Assembly: GCF_024171565.1 (NCBI RefSeq)
Contig: NZ_JALJZZ010000002.1
Coordinates: 248,001 to 312,000 of the forward strand
From: Okibacterium sp. HSC-33S16
Lineage (GTDB): Bacteria > Actinomycetota > Actinomycetes > Actinomycetales > Microbacteriaceae
Direction: 5' to 3'
DNA: 64,000 nucleotides
This document shows positions 26,511-35,170 of this stretch, in pieces. Each line of letters opens with the position of its first letter. Positions within the stretch are counted from its first letter, which is position 1. A program made the translations under genes and the position numbers. The notes beneath the pieces were generated by a model. The model saw nothing but the letters and a program-made list of their open reading frames with translations, had not been told where the DNA came from and did no database searches.

Positions 26511-27641
26511 ATGAGTACCGAAGCGCAGCAAGGCCGTGAAGACAGCGTCGCGAAGGGGCGTCACGCTCCTCATCCGGACGACTCCCGCAAACCGGACGAC
26601 CCGACCGACGTCAAGAAACCGTCGTGGGGCTATGTTCTTAAACGCACGATTCGCGAGTTCGGCCGCGACAAGTGCACGACGCTCGCCGCAGCGCTCACCT
26701 ACTACGCCGTGCTCGCGATCTTCCCGGCACTGTTGGCCTTGATCTCGCTCGTCGGTCTCTTCGGTGAGGCCAAGGAGACGACGAATCTGCTGCTGCAGAT
26801 CATCGAGAGTGCAGGTTCGAAGTCGACCGCGGAAACACTGCGAGGTCCGATTGAACAACTCGCGACCGCGCCGGGTGCTGGGTTCGCGTTTGTCATTGGT
26901 CTCGTCGGTGCGATCTGGACGGCTTCCGGCTACGTCAACGCGTTCAGCCAGGCGATGAACCGCATTTACGAGGTCGACGAGGGCCGTCCGTTCTGGAAGC
27001 TACGCCCGGTGGTGCTGCTGATTACGGTGGTGCTGCTCATCATCGCGGTGCTGATCGTGCTGCTGCTCATCGTGTCTGGTCCAATCGCGGAAGCGATCGG
27101 TGGCGCCATCGGCCTCGGCGAGGTCGCCGTTACCGTCTGGAACGTTGCGAAGTGGCCGGTGATCCTGGTCCTCGCGATCCTGATGGTGGCGATTCTCTAC
27201 TACGGGACGCCGAACGTGAAGCAGCCGAAGTTCCGCTGGATGACCATGGGTGCGTTCATCGCGCTGCTGGTGATGGCCATCGCAACGGTGGCGTTCTTCT
27301 TCTACATCGCCAACTTCTCGAACTACCAGCGGACGTACGGCAGCATCGCGGGTGTCATCATCATGCTGCTGTGGATCTGGCTGATGAACCTCTCACTTCT
27401 CTTCGGCGCCGAGTTCGACGCCGAAATGGAGCGCGGTCGCCAGTTGCAGGGTGGGATTGAGGCGGAGGACGCGATTCAGCTTCCGCCGCGCGATACGAAG
27501 GCGAGTGAGAAGAAGCAACAGAAGGAGCAGGACGACATTGCGAGTGGTCGCAAACTCCGCGAGACGGAAGGTGAATCTCAGGACACATCGCGGCCGTCGT
27601 CGCGAGCCGAGTCGCGATCGCGGTCTGACCGGAGTTCCTAG
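26511..27641 (+). CDS. YihY/BrkB family inner membrane protein
   Basis: This is a 376-residue protein. The polar N-terminus of about 45 residues is followed by six membrane helices (about 65-320) with the family start REFGRDKCTTLAAALTYYAVLAIFPALLALIS and the late segment GSIAGVIIMLLWIWLMNLSLLFGAEFDAE. A highly charged, disordered tail of about 55 residues follows. The family was once called ribonuclease BN in error; its real function is unsettled. AAGGGG before the ATG supports the start. Confidence 0.88.
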   Translation: MSTEAQQGREDSVAKGRHAPHPDDSRKPDDPTDVKKPSWGYVLKRTIREFGRDKCTTLAAALTYYAVLAIFPALLALISLVGLFGEAKETTNLLLQIIESAGSKSTAETLRGPIEQLATAPGAGFAFVIGLVGAIWTASGYVNAFSQAMNRIYEVDEGRPFWKLRPVVLLITVVLLIIAVLIVLLLIVSGPIAEAIGGAIGLGEVAVTVWNVAKWPVILVLAILMVAILYYGTPNVKQPKFRWMTMGAFIALLVMAIATVAFFFYIANFSNYQRTYGSIAGVIIMLLWIWLMNLSLLFGAEFDAEMERGRQLQGGIEAEDAIQLPPRDTKASEKKQQKEQDDIASGRKLRETEGESQDTSRPSSRAESRSRSDRSS

Positions 27642-27654
27642 GTTTTAGATGATC

Positions 27655-27690
27655 GATGGCCCCGTCCCACTGAGGACGGGGTCATCGTCT
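27655..27690 (+). terminator. Hairpin terminator after the BrkB-like gene
   Basis: GATGGCCCCGTCC pairs with GGACGGGGTCATC (13 bp with one G-U) around a six-base loop, followed by a moderately T-rich GTCTCGTCT. It lies 14 bases after the stop and may also help end the convergent Dabb gene. Confidence 0.65.
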
Positions 27691-27737
27691 CGTCTGGCGG
27701 TGCTTCGCCGGTAAGTGACGATCAGCACGAAAGCGGG

Positions 27738-28043
27738 CTATACGTCGAAAACCACGACCGACTCGGAGTGCTGGCCTAGCTCCCTTGCCAGGGGCAGATG
27801 CGCTGGGTGAGGAAGGTAGTTGTCCCGAGCGTGGGAGTCCACGAAGTCAATGACAAGAGCGTAGTCGAACCCTTGCTCGAGGTTTTCCGGGCTGACGCTG
27901 GGCCCCTCGACGAGTCGGCTGATGCCGGGAATCTCTGTAGCCAGCGAGCGGGCAGTCGCCCGAATGGATTCGCGGACATTCGGAGGGGTCGTCGGTGCCC
28001 AGCGAACGAGGACAACGTGGGTGACTCCATGTGAAGCGCTCAT
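27738..28043 (-). CDS. Dabb-family stress-responsive alpha/beta-barrel protein
   Basis: This is a 101-residue small dimeric ferredoxin-like fold protein: THVVLVRWAPTTPP at the start, GISRLVEGPSVSPENLEQGFDYALVIDFVDSHARDNYLPHPAH in the middle. Dabb domains occur in stress proteins and some small cyclases or monooxygenases; no catalytic residues can be assigned. TAAACT ends exactly six bases before the ATG with no Shine-Dalgarno, so it is probably leaderless. It is divergent from the alpha/beta hydrolase, 32 bases apart. Confidence 0.85.
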   Translation of the reverse strand: MSASHGVTHVVLVRWAPTTPPNVRESIRATARSLATEIPGISRLVEGPSVSPENLEQGFDYALVIDFVDSHARDNYLPHPAHLPLARELGQHSESVVVFDV

Positions 28044-28075
28044 GCGGTGAGTTTACTGGCGTCGATAATAGGAGC

Positions 28076-28858
28076 ATGCCCTTGCTGCCGGAATCGCCCG
28101 ACCCTCGATTCGTTCTGTCGTCGGACAACGTCCGCATCGCAACCTACGAGTTCGGCGACCCGAGCGGAACCCCCGTCGTACTGGTGCATGGTTTCGCGTC
28201 GGGCGGTCTGCTCAACTGGCACCACGCCGGGTGGACTCGGGTACTGGGTCGCGCAGGGTTTCGGGTCATCGCGATCGACCAGCGCGGCCACGGCGCGAGC
28301 AGCAAACCGCACACCCCAGACGCTTACACAATGCCGTTGCTCGTGAGCGATCTACTTGACGTGCTCGACACCTTTCTGCTCGACGAAGCCCTGTTCGTCG
28401 GGTACTCACTCGGTGCCCGCGTCGGCTGGCAGGCCTGCCTCGACCTCCCCGACCGGATCACCCGCGCTGTGCTCGGTGGAATTCCGGACGGTGATCCGCT
28501 TACGCGGTTCCGCACCGACCAGGCGCGCGAGTGTCTCGAAACCGGAACCGCACCCACCGACAAACTGACGGCCGCCTACGTGAAGATGGCCAGCGGCATC
28601 CGCGGGAATGATTTGGAAGCGCTGATATCACTTGTCGAGGGGATGCGCGGAGGCGCGCAGCCCGACCCGGCGGATCCACCGCAGCAACCGGTGCTCTTCG
28701 CGACTGGGAGTGAGGACGCGATTCTGGAGAAATCTCGCACCCTCGCTACAGCAGCTCCGCACAGCAAGTTTTTCGAGATTCCGGGGCGTAATCACTTCAA
28801 CGCCCCGACCTCGAAGGACTTCCGCGACGCAGCGCTCGCGTTTCTCCGCGGGGCGTAA
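28076..28858 (+). CDS. Alpha/beta hydrolase
   Basis: This is a 260-residue protein. The oxyanion segment is VVLVHGFASGG, the strand-3 motif is IDQRGHGASS, the nucleophile elbow is VGYSLGARVGW (Ser), and the C-terminal histidine is in PGRNHFN. The acid is probably the Asp or Glu near GSEDAI. It is cytoplasmic, with no signal peptide. The near-consensus -10 GATAAT ends six bases before the ATG; an AGGAG also lies between them, so leaderless and short-leader readings are both possible. The substrate is unknown. Confidence 0.87.
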   Translation: MPLLPESPDPRFVLSSDNVRIATYEFGDPSGTPVVLVHGFASGGLLNWHHAGWTRVLGRAGFRVIAIDQRGHGASSKPHTPDAYTMPLLVSDLLDVLDTFLLDEALFVGYSLGARVGWQACLDLPDRITRAVLGGIPDGDPLTRFRTDQARECLETGTAPTDKLTAAYVKMASGIRGNDLEALISLVEGMRGGAQPDPADPPQQPVLFATGSEDAILEKSRTLATAAPHSKFFEIPGRNHFNAPTSKDFRDAALAFLRGA

Positions 28859-28945
28859 ACGGGACTTCTTTCAGACTGCGTCCTCCGAACGCAAGGGTTT
28901 CGCCGTTTCGGGCGCCGACTTCCTGCCGCGTCTAGGGTGACAGTC

Positions 28946-29761
28946 ATGTCTTCGCGCTCTGCAACTCCGTCTGCCCGCTCCGCCGCATCCCGTCTCGAGA
29001 ACAACCGGGCTCTGCAACTGGCAGCCCGCACGGGGTTCGCCGTCAATGGACTGCTGCACCTGCTCATTGGGGGAATCGCGCTCAGCGTGGCGTTTGGTTC
29101 CGGTGGGGAAGCGGACCAGAGTGGAGCACTCAGCGGTCTCGCCTCGACCCCGGGCGGAACGTTCCTGCTGTGGGTGGTGACCGTCGGACTGTGGGCACTC
29201 GGCTTGTTTCAGGTTCTGGAGACCGTTCTGGTTCACGGCACCGACAAAGACGCCTGGGCCGACCGCGCGAAAGAGGGCGGCAAGGCCGTCGCCTACCTGG
29301 CGATCGGCTTCTCGGCATTCAGCGTCGCCCGCGGTGGTGGCAGTGGCGGCTCCGGTCAGACCCAGAGCCTGACGGCAAAACTGCTCGCAACGCCGGGTGG
29401 CGTTCTTCTCGTCGTGCTGCTCGGCCTCGGTGTGCTTGCGGTCGGCGTCTACTTTGTTGTGAAGGGTGCTCGCAAAAAGTTCCTCAACGATATCTCGGTG
29501 CCCGCCGGCAAAACCGGCCGCTCGATCACCGTTCTGGGTCGAGTCGGCTACATCGCGAAGGGCATCGCGGTCGCCGTGGTCGGCGTGTTGTTCTGTATCG
29601 CCGGATTCACCTCGGATCCGAGTGAGGCGACCGGGCTGGATGGCGCTCTGAAGTCGTTGACCGACCTGCCATTTGGTGTTGTGCTGCTGGTTCTCGTTGC
29701 GCTCGGGCTCATCGCGTACGGTGTGTATTGCTTCGCCCGTGCACGATACGCGCGACTGTAG
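28946..29761 (+). CDS. DUF1206 domain-containing membrane protein
   Basis: This is a 271-residue protein built from three related two-helix repeats. Each begins with an aromatic/glycine pattern: ARTGFAVNGLLHLLIGGIAL (repeat 1), KAVAYLAIGFSAFSVA (repeat 2) and GRVGYIAKGIAVAVVGVLF (repeat 3), with Gly-rich loops between. DUF1206 is an actinobacteria-rich family of unknown role. TAGGGT ends seven bases before the ATG, suggesting a leaderless transcript. Confidence 0.87.
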   Translation: MSSRSATPSARSAASRLENNRALQLAARTGFAVNGLLHLLIGGIALSVAFGSGGEADQSGALSGLASTPGGTFLLWVVTVGLWALGLFQVLETVLVHGTDKDAWADRAKEGGKAVAYLAIGFSAFSVARGGGSGGSGQTQSLTAKLLATPGGVLLVVLLGLGVLAVGVYFVVKGARKKFLNDISVPAGKTGRSITVLGRVGYIAKGIAVAVVGVLFCIAGFTSDPSEATGLDGALKSLTDLPFGVVLLVLVALGLIAYGVYCFARARYARL

Positions 29762-29834
29762 TCGCGCTCGCTGAGCGAACAGTTTCGCCCGTCGTGTCTG
29801 CGGAGTAGGCTCTCGCCCATCGGGGAGGGATGAC

Positions 29835-30191
29835 ATGGCCAATAGTGAGGGCATCGACCCGAGCGCCGCACCACCTGCAACCATCTGTCTCGACTGCGAG
29901 GCGATCGACGGGTGGTGGCTGCACCTTCGGCGCTGCGCCCAGTGCGCCCACATCGGCTGTTGCGACAACTCGCCAGCCCAACACGCGCGGCTGTATTTTG
30001 CTGAAACCGGGCACCCGATCATGCAGACTTTCGAGCCGGGCGAGTACTGGTTTTGGAACTACTCCACCGAGAAATTCCTGCACGGCCCTGCGCTCGCCGA
30101 ACCGACCAGTCGTCCCGAGGATCAGCCCGCACCCGGTCCGAGAGCGCGGGTGCCCGACAACTGGCGAAGCCTGCTGAGGTCATCGTCGTGA
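29835..30191 (+). CDS. UBP-type zinc finger protein
   Basis: This is a 118-residue protein with a ZnF-UBP module at about residues 15-75. The ordered Cys and His ligands are CLDC, CAQC, the CC of IGCCD, H of AQHARLYF, and H of TGHPIMQTFEPGEYWFW. In eukaryotes this fold binds the ubiquitin C-terminus; bacterial copies have no known partner. A GGGAGG site precedes the ATG, and a TAGGCT -10 lies upstream at 29806. Its stop overlaps the next gene by four bases (GTGA), so it is translated with the NAD(P)HX epimerase. Confidence 0.87.
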   Translation: MANSEGIDPSAAPPATICLDCEAIDGWWLHLRRCAQCAHIGCCDNSPAQHARLYFAETGHPIMQTFEPGEYWFWNYSTEKFLHGPALAEPTSRPEDQPAPGPRARVPDNWRSLLRSSS

Positions 30192-30874
30192 CCGCCGAGC
30201 CGCTCGTGGCGTACTCCGCCGCTGAGATCCGCGCGGCCGAGGCGCCCCTGCTCGCCGCCGGCGAACCGCTCATGCAGCGGGCGGCTGCCGCGCTCGCCCG
30301 CGAACTCTGGCTGCTGCTTCCGCCCGATCGACCGGGCTCCGTCCTCCTCCTCGTTGGCTCCGGCAACAATGGCGGCGACGCCCTCTTCGCGGGCGCGGAG
30401 CTCGCGGCAGCCGGCGTCGACGTCACCGTCCTGCCTACGGCCGACCGGATGCACGAGGACGGTCGAGCGGCGATTGAAAGATCAGGGGCACGGATGCTGT
30501 CGGCTGGCACGGATCCGCAGGCCGCGGCATCCATCGCTTCAGACTGCGACGTGATCGTCGACGGCATTCTCGGCACAGGAACGAGTGCAAGCCCGGCGCT
30601 CCGCGGCCGAGCTCGGGACATCGTGGCCGCCATCCTGCCGGTGCTATCGCGCAAAAAGTCTCCGCTCGTGGTTGCGGTGGACCTGCCGAGCGGCGTGCAC
30701 CCGGATGATGGCTCGGTGCCCGATCCGACCGCGCTCGCCGCCGATCTCACGGTCACCTTCGGCGCCTGCAAAACCGGGCTTCTCCTCGCTCCCGCTTCGC
30801 ACTACGTTGGCCGCATCGCCGTGGTCGATATCGGTATCGGCCCCGAGCTGGCACGCCTGACCTCGAGCGGCTGA
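30188..30874 (+). CDS. nnrE: NAD(P)H-hydrate epimerase (YjeF N-terminal domain)
   Basis: This is a 228-residue stand-alone YjeF_N protein: LMQRAAAALARE, LLLVGSGNNGGDALFAGAELAAAG, IVDGILGTG and VAVDLPSGVHPDDG. It interconverts R- and S-NAD(P)HX so that the S-form can be repaired by the ATP/ADP-dependent dehydratase. That dehydratase is a separate gene in this window at 58.4-59.2 kb; many bacteria fuse the two. The GTG start overlaps the zinc-finger gene stop. Confidence 0.88.
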   Translation: MTAEPLVAYSAAEIRAAEAPLLAAGEPLMQRAAAALARELWLLLPPDRPGSVLLLVGSGNNGGDALFAGAELAAAGVDVTVLPTADRMHEDGRAAIERSGARMLSAGTDPQAAASIASDCDVIVDGILGTGTSASPALRGRARDIVAAILPVLSRKKSPLVVAVDLPSGVHPDDGSVPDPTALAADLTVTFGACKTGLLLAPASHYVGRIAVVDIGIGPELARLTSSG

Positions 30875-30954
30875 GCTGCACGCGGCTGCGGTGATAATGG
30901 AACGTGCCCCGTCGCGCATCCGGTGCGGTGGAGCATCCGTTCGGAGTTTCATAC

Positions 30955-31722
30955 ATGACCGCACAGTTCTCGCGATACGTCGCGCTCGGCGACAGCTTCA
31001 CCGAAGGCGTCGGTGACGAACTTCCCGACGGGCGAGTGCGCGGCTGGGCCGACTTCGTGGCGCTCGGCCTGCAGGCGGTCGCGGACGAGCCGATCGGCTA
31101 CGCAAACCTCGCCATCCGGGGCCGCAAGCTCGGCCCGATCATCGCGGAACAGCTGGAGCCGGCACTCGCTCTGAAACCCGACCTGATGACCTTCAACGGT
31201 GGCGGGAACGACATCATGCGTCCCCGCGTCACAATCAGCTGGGTCGTCGACGAGACGCTCAAGGTGGTCGACCGAGCGCTGCAACAGGACGGACTCCATG
31301 TCGTCGTGCTCGCCGGGGCGAACCCGTCCAGGCACCTGCCGCTCGGTGGCCTCATGCAGCGGCGGGGCGACCAGTTGGCCGACGCGGTGCTCGGTGCCCT
31401 GCACGCCAAGCCGGTCACCCTCGTTAACAACTGGGCGGACGAGACGCTCACCGACAGCCGCTACTGGTCGGTCGACAAGCTTCACCTCAACGCCCTGGGC
31501 CACGCGCGCGTCGCCGCGAACGTGCTCACCGCGCTCGACGTTCCGGTGCCCGCCGAATGGGGCGTCGAGGAGGTCGCCGACGCGGGCTCAGGCGCCCGTT
31601 CGCGCAACACGGCCCGGTACTACCGCGAGTACGTGTTGCCGTGGATCGGCCGCCGGGTCACCGGTCGCTCCTCCGGCGACGGACGCGAGCCGAAGCGCGC
31701 CACCCTGCTGCCCGTCGACTGA
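30955..31722 (+). CDS. SGNH/GDSL esterase
   Basis: This is a 255-residue protein. Block I is VALGDSFTEGVGDE (Ser in GDS), block II is the Gly of IRGRKLGPI, block III is TFNGGGNDIM (Asn), and block V is DKLHLNALGHARV (Asp, His). It has no signal peptide. ATG 30955 is chosen because GGAG lies upstream; a GTG at 30904 with GATAAT just before it is a less likely leaderless start. The substrate is not predictable. Confidence 0.87.
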   Translation: MTAQFSRYVALGDSFTEGVGDELPDGRVRGWADFVALGLQAVADEPIGYANLAIRGRKLGPIIAEQLEPALALKPDLMTFNGGGNDIMRPRVTISWVVDETLKVVDRALQQDGLHVVVLAGANPSRHLPLGGLMQRRGDQLADAVLGALHAKPVTLVNNWADETLTDSRYWSVDKLHLNALGHARVAANVLTALDVPVPAEWGVEEVADAGSGARSRNTARYYREYVLPWIGRRVTGRSSGDGREPKRATLLPVD

Positions 31723-31753
31723 CTCTGGCTGCGGGTGCACGCCCATTTCTAAA

Positions 31754-31774
31754 CTTGAGCGGGCACGGCTCAGG
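31754..31774. promoter_or_regulatory. Second, weaker HAIR-like inverted repeat
   Basis: CTTGAGC, a seven-base spacer and GCTCAGG (arms with one mismatch) share the exact geometry of the HAIR element 62 bp downstream. It may be an upstream HspR site permitting looping, or chance. Confidence 0.45.
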
Positions 31775-31815
31775 TTTTTCCCAGCCCGGGAATAGAACAA
31801 TATCTCCAGCGTTAA

Positions 31816-31836
31816 GTTGAGTCGTAGGCACTCAAG
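31816..31836. promoter_or_regulatory. HAIR element (HspR-associated inverted repeat)
   Basis: GTTGAGT, a seven-base spacer and ACTCAAG match the HAIR consensus CTTGAGT-N7-ACTCAAG at 13 of 14 positions. It ends 15 bases before the TTG start, just ahead of the GGAGG ribosome site. HspR represses chaperone operons such as dnaK and clpB at such sites. Confidence 0.85.
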
Positions 31837-31851
31837 TACCTGGAGGTCCCA

Positions 31852-34410
31852 TTGCCAACATTTTTCGGCCCCGCCGGCTCCGGCAGCGAATCGTTCGACG
31901 AGTTCCTTGCCCGCTACCTGCAGGGACAGCGTGCCGCCCAGTCGGGACGCACCATCGACATGACCAAGCTGCTCAGTCGCCGCACCCACGCGGTGCTTGC
32001 TGACGCAGCCCGCTTCGCTATTGAGCACGGCCACACCGAAGTTGACGCGCTGCACATCCTGCGCGTTCTCGTCGGCACCGACATGGTCGCCAACGCACTC
32101 CGTGCCAGTGGCACAGACCCGGAGGAGATCGCAGACGCCGCCGAGCAGCGACTTCCCGGAAAATCCGACGACGAGGCGGTCACATCGCCCGGACTCACCT
32201 CGGCTGCCCAACGCGCCCTGCTCGACGCACACCAAGTGGCCCGCGCGTTCGGCTCCACCTACATCGACCCTGAGCACCTCTTCTTCGCCTTCGTGGTGAA
32301 CCAGGAGGCGACCGTCGGTCAGCTGCTGGCGTCGTTTGGCGTCACTCCGCAATCCCTGCAGGCCGGACACGAGGCTGCGCGCAAGGAGCAAGCATCCGCT
32401 GGGCAAAACGGTGGGCAGGCAAGCGAGACTCCGATGCTCGACCAGTTCGGCACCGACCTCACTGAGCTCGCTCGCGAGGGCAAGCTCGACCCGGTCATCG
32501 GTCGCGCCGACGAGATTGCGCAGACGCTCGAGATTCTCTCGCGTCGTACCAAGAACAACCCCGTCCTGATCGGTGAAGCCGGCGTCGGAAAGACCGCGGT
32601 CGTTGAGGGCATTGCCCGGGCGATCGTCGAGCGCGAGGTGCCGAGCCTGCTCGAGGACAAGCGCGTCATCTCGCTCGACCTGGCCTCGATGGTCGGTGGG
32701 ACGCGATACCGCGGTGACTTCGAGGAACGGCTGACCAAGCTTGTCGACGAAATCACCACGCACAAGGGCGAACTGCTCATCTTCATCGACGAGCTGCACA
32801 CCGTTGTGGGTGCTGGCGGCGGTGGAGAAAGCGGCGGAATGGATGCCGGGAACATCCTCAAGCCGCGCCTCGCCCGTGGCGACCTGCACATCATCGGCGC
32901 AACAACGCTCAAGGAGTACCGCCGGATCGAGAAGGACGCCGCGCTCGAACGCCGGTTCCAGCCGGTGCAGGTGGACGAGCCGAGCGTCGACGACGCCGAA
33001 CTGATCCTGCAGGGGCTGCGCGGAAGCTACGAAGAGTTCCACGGAGTCACCTACACCGACGAGGCCATCCGTGCCGCGGTTGACCTCTCGGCTCGATACG
33101 TGACCGATCGGTTCCTGCCCGACAAGGCGATCGACCTCATCGACCAGGCCGGTGCGCGCATGCGCCTGCACCGTGGTCCTGTCGTCGACACGAGTGAACT
33201 GCACGCGCAGCTTGCGGTGCTCGAGGCCGAGAAGAACACGGCTGTAGCCGCCGAAAAGTACGAGGATGCGTCGCGCATTCGGGATGAGATTGAAGAGTTG
33301 AGCGCACGGATTGCGACTGCAGAGTCGCAAGCGACAGCATCCGTTTCGCAGACCGTGATTGATGAGAGTCACATCGCGGAGATCATCTCGCGGGCAACCG
33401 GAATTCCGGCGAACCGGATCACCCAGAGTGACCGGCAGCGACTCGCGCACCTTGAGGCCGACCTGCACACCCGGGTCATCGGCCAGGAGGACGCGGTGAC
33501 GTCGATCGCGAAGGCGGTTCGCCGCAACCGCACAGGGATGGGCGACCCCAGCCGTCCGGTGGGCAGCTTCCTGTTCCTCGGACCGACCGGTGTTGGTAAG
33601 ACCGAGCTGGCTAAGGCCCTCGCGTTCTCGCTGTTCGGCGACGAGTCGGCGATGCTGCGCTTCGACATGAGCGAGTTCGGTGAACGGCACACGGTCTCGC
33701 GACTCGTCGGTGCTCCTCCCGGGTACGTCGGTTACGACGAGGCCGGGCAGCTCACCGAGCGTGTGCGCCGCAACCCGTACTCGGTGATTCTGCTCGACGA
33801 GATCGAGAAGGCACACCCCGACGTGTTCAACCTGCTGCTGCAGGTGCTCGACGACGGACGCCTCACCGATGGACAGGGTCGCACGGTCGACTTCCGCAAC
33901 ACGGTGATCATCATGACGTCCAACATCGGCTCGGAATTCCTGGCCAGCCGCAGCGGAGCCCTCGGCTTCATTGCAGACGCCGCGAACGACAGCACCGGCT
34001 TCGGCTCGGAGAAGGCGCTGCGCGACCGCGTCATGGGCAAGCTGCGTGAGGCCATGCCACCCGAGTTCCTCAACCGGATCGACGAGGTTGTGCTCTTCCG
34101 CAAGCTTGCCGCGGAGCAGCTGCACGAGATCGTGCGCCTGATGCTGCGGCAGACCACCGGTCGGCTCGCGGCCCAGTCGCTGTCGTTGTCGGTGAGTGAC
34201 GAGGCCGTCGACTGGATCGCCACACACGGCTACGAGCCCGAGTTTGGTGCTCGCCCGTTGCGTCGCCTCATTCAGCGTGAGGTCGACGACCGCATCGCCG
34301 GTCTGATGGTCGACAGTGAACTCGCTGCCGGATCGACCATCGAGGTCGGTGTGGTGGGCGACGAGCTCCTGGTCAGCTCGCTCGCAGTGGAGCCGTCGCT
34401 GGTCGCGTAG
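31852..34410 (+). CDS. ClpC-type AAA+ unfoldase / Clp ATP-binding subunit
   Basis: This is an 852-residue two-ring AAA+ protein. An N-terminal Clp domain (about 30-150) is followed by AAA-1 with Walker A GEAGVGKT and Walker [11 protein letters not shown] short middle region with a UVR-like helix (about 460-480) comes next, then AAA-2 with GPTGVGKTE and [11 protein letters not shown], and the D2-small domain. An LGF tripeptide near residue 703 resembles the ClpP-docking loop, and the middle domain is far shorter than in ClpB, so a ClpC/ClpP-type protein is favoured over a disaggregase. The start is TTG with GGAGG eight bases upstream. HAIR elements upstream imply HspR control. Confidence 0.88.
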   Translation: MPTFFGPAGSGSESFDEFLARYLQGQRAAQSGRTIDMTKLLSRRTHAVLADAARFAIEHGHTEVDALHILRVLVGTDMVANALRASGTDPEEIADAAEQRLPGKSDDEAVTSPGLTSAAQRALLDAHQVARAFGSTYIDPEHLFFAFVVNQEATVGQLLASFGVTPQSLQAGHEAARKEQASAGQNGGQASETPMLDQFGTDLTELAREGKLDPVIGRADEIAQTLEILSRRTKNNPVLIGEAGVGKTAVVEGIARAIVEREVPSLLEDKRVISLDLASMVGGTRYRGDFEERLTKLVDEITTHKGELLIFIDELHTVVGAGGGGESGGMDAGNILKPRLARGDLHIIGATTLKEYRRIEKDAALERRFQPVQVDEPSVDDAELILQGLRGSYEEFHGVTYTDEAIRAAVDLSARYVTDRFLPDKAIDLIDQAGARMRLHRGPVVDTSELHAQLAVLEAEKNTAVAAEKYEDASRIRDEIEELSARIATAESQATASVSQTVIDESHIAEIISRATGIPANRITQSDRQRLAHLEADLHTRVIGQEDAVTSIAKAVRRNRTGMGDPSRPVGSFLFLGPTGVGKTELAKALAFSLFGDESAMLRFDMSEFGERHTVSRLVGAPPGYVGYDEAGQLTERVRRNPYSVILLDEIEKAHPDVFNLLLQVLDDGRLTDGQGRTVDFRNTVIIMTSNIGSEFLASRSGALGFIADAANDSTGFGSEKALRDRVMGKLREAMPPEFLNRIDEVVLFRKLAAEQLHEIVRLMLRQTTGRLAAQSLSLSVSDEAVDWIATHGYEPEFGARPLRRLIQREVDDRIAGLMVDSELAAGSTIEVGVVGDELLVSSLAVEPSLVA

Positions 34411-34422
34411 TTTCCCGAGTCG

Positions 34423-34457
34423 AAAGGCCGTCACCCGATTGAGGTGGCGGCCTTTTT
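34423..34457 (+). terminator. Rho-independent terminator of the Clp gene
   Basis: AAAGGCCGTCACC pairs with GGTGGCGGCCTTT (13 bp, one G-T) around a seven-base loop, and the T-run continues for five bases. It lies 13 bases after the stop codon. Confidence 0.88.
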
Positions 34458-34567
34458 CGTGCCTGGAGCATTGTGGGCTGGGATCTCGCGTGCCGGGTGT
34501 TGTGGTGGAGGCGACGAGCTGCCTCAATCGATCACCCGGTGATGCACAAGCGAGCGGATGCCTCGGG

Positions 34568-34987
34568 TCAGGCGGTCTGCGCGCTCAGCACTCCCAAAAC
34601 GGCGAGGGCGTACGCGTCGGGCACCGTCGGTGCGTCGAAGCGCAGCTTCTCTCCCGCACGGTCGATCTCCACGACGTACATATCGTCGACACGAAGCAGG
34701 AAACTGAAGGTCGTGCCGAGCAGCTCGCGCAGCTGATCTTCGCGCGGAAGCCAGAGCGTGTTCTCGAGCGCCACGGAGTCGAGCGCCCACTCGGTAGTGC
34801 CGTTGAAGCCGAGGATGGTGCCCGTGTCGTAGTCGTGCGGCTCGATGGTCATGTCGCTGACCGTGAACACTTCACCCTCGAACTCCGATGTGTCGAGGCA
34901 GAACTGGTCGCCGGACTCGGGAATCCAGCCCAGACCGGCCTCGCGAAGCTGCTGCGCGAGTGGTTTGGATGTCGTCGTCACCGTCAT
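34568..34987 (-). CDS. Hypothetical protein, conserved actinobacterial type
   Basis: This is a 139-residue soluble acidic protein beginning with LAQQLREAGLGWIPESGDQFCLD, then a beta-rich middle and a C-terminal helix with DAYALAVLGVLSAQTA. Similar proteins are sometimes labelled pilus assembly protein CpaE in databases, which I regard as a transferred misannotation. It lies convergent to the Clp gene behind its terminator. No function can be assigned. Confidence 0.7.
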   Translation of the reverse strand: MTVTTTSKPLAQQLREAGLGWIPESGDQFCLDTSEFEGEVFTVSDMTIEPHDYDTGTILGFNGTTEWALDSVALENTLWLPREDQLRELLGTTFSFLLRVDDMYVVEIDRAGEKLRFDAPTVPDAYALAVLGVLSAQTA

Positions 34988-35071
34988 GAGTGCATCGTGG
35001 CACCCGAGGGTGAGTATTCGGTGAAAATCGTCACATCCGGAACGCCGATTTCAGCCACGCCGTGCGCTTCG

Positions 35072-35128
35072 GATGCCGCAAACACGCGGTATGACGCCGG
35101 TTTACCGCGGTCTTGTGACATTCGAACG
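35072..35128. repeat. Copy B of a 57-bp structured intergenic repeat
   Basis: This copy aligns without gaps to 49722-49778 with 41 of 57 bases identical; the divergence is concentrated in the loop. It contains the inner stem CGCGGTA (35085-35091) with TACCGCG (35103-35109). It lies 43 bases downstream of the minus-strand DUF5107 gene stop. Confidence 0.6.
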
Positions 35129-35170
35129 ACGGATGCCGCGGGGCGAGCTGGGCGAAGCGGCCCGCGTGGC

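Noticed and set aside
30904-30954. Leaderless GTG start for the GDSL esterase just after GATAAT
   Set aside because: It would add 17 residues without family support, while ATG 30955 has a GGAG site and begins near the GDS block as usual.
31588-34527. A 979-codon open frame on the minus strand opposite the Clp gene
   Set aside because: It is antisense to a clear AAA+ protein with all motifs; high GC makes the complementary frame stop-poor. Its translation has no recognisable domain.
34568-34987. Label of pilus assembly protein CpaE for the 139-residue protein
   Set aside because: It lacks the P-loop ATPase and receiver domains of CpaE and is far too short.
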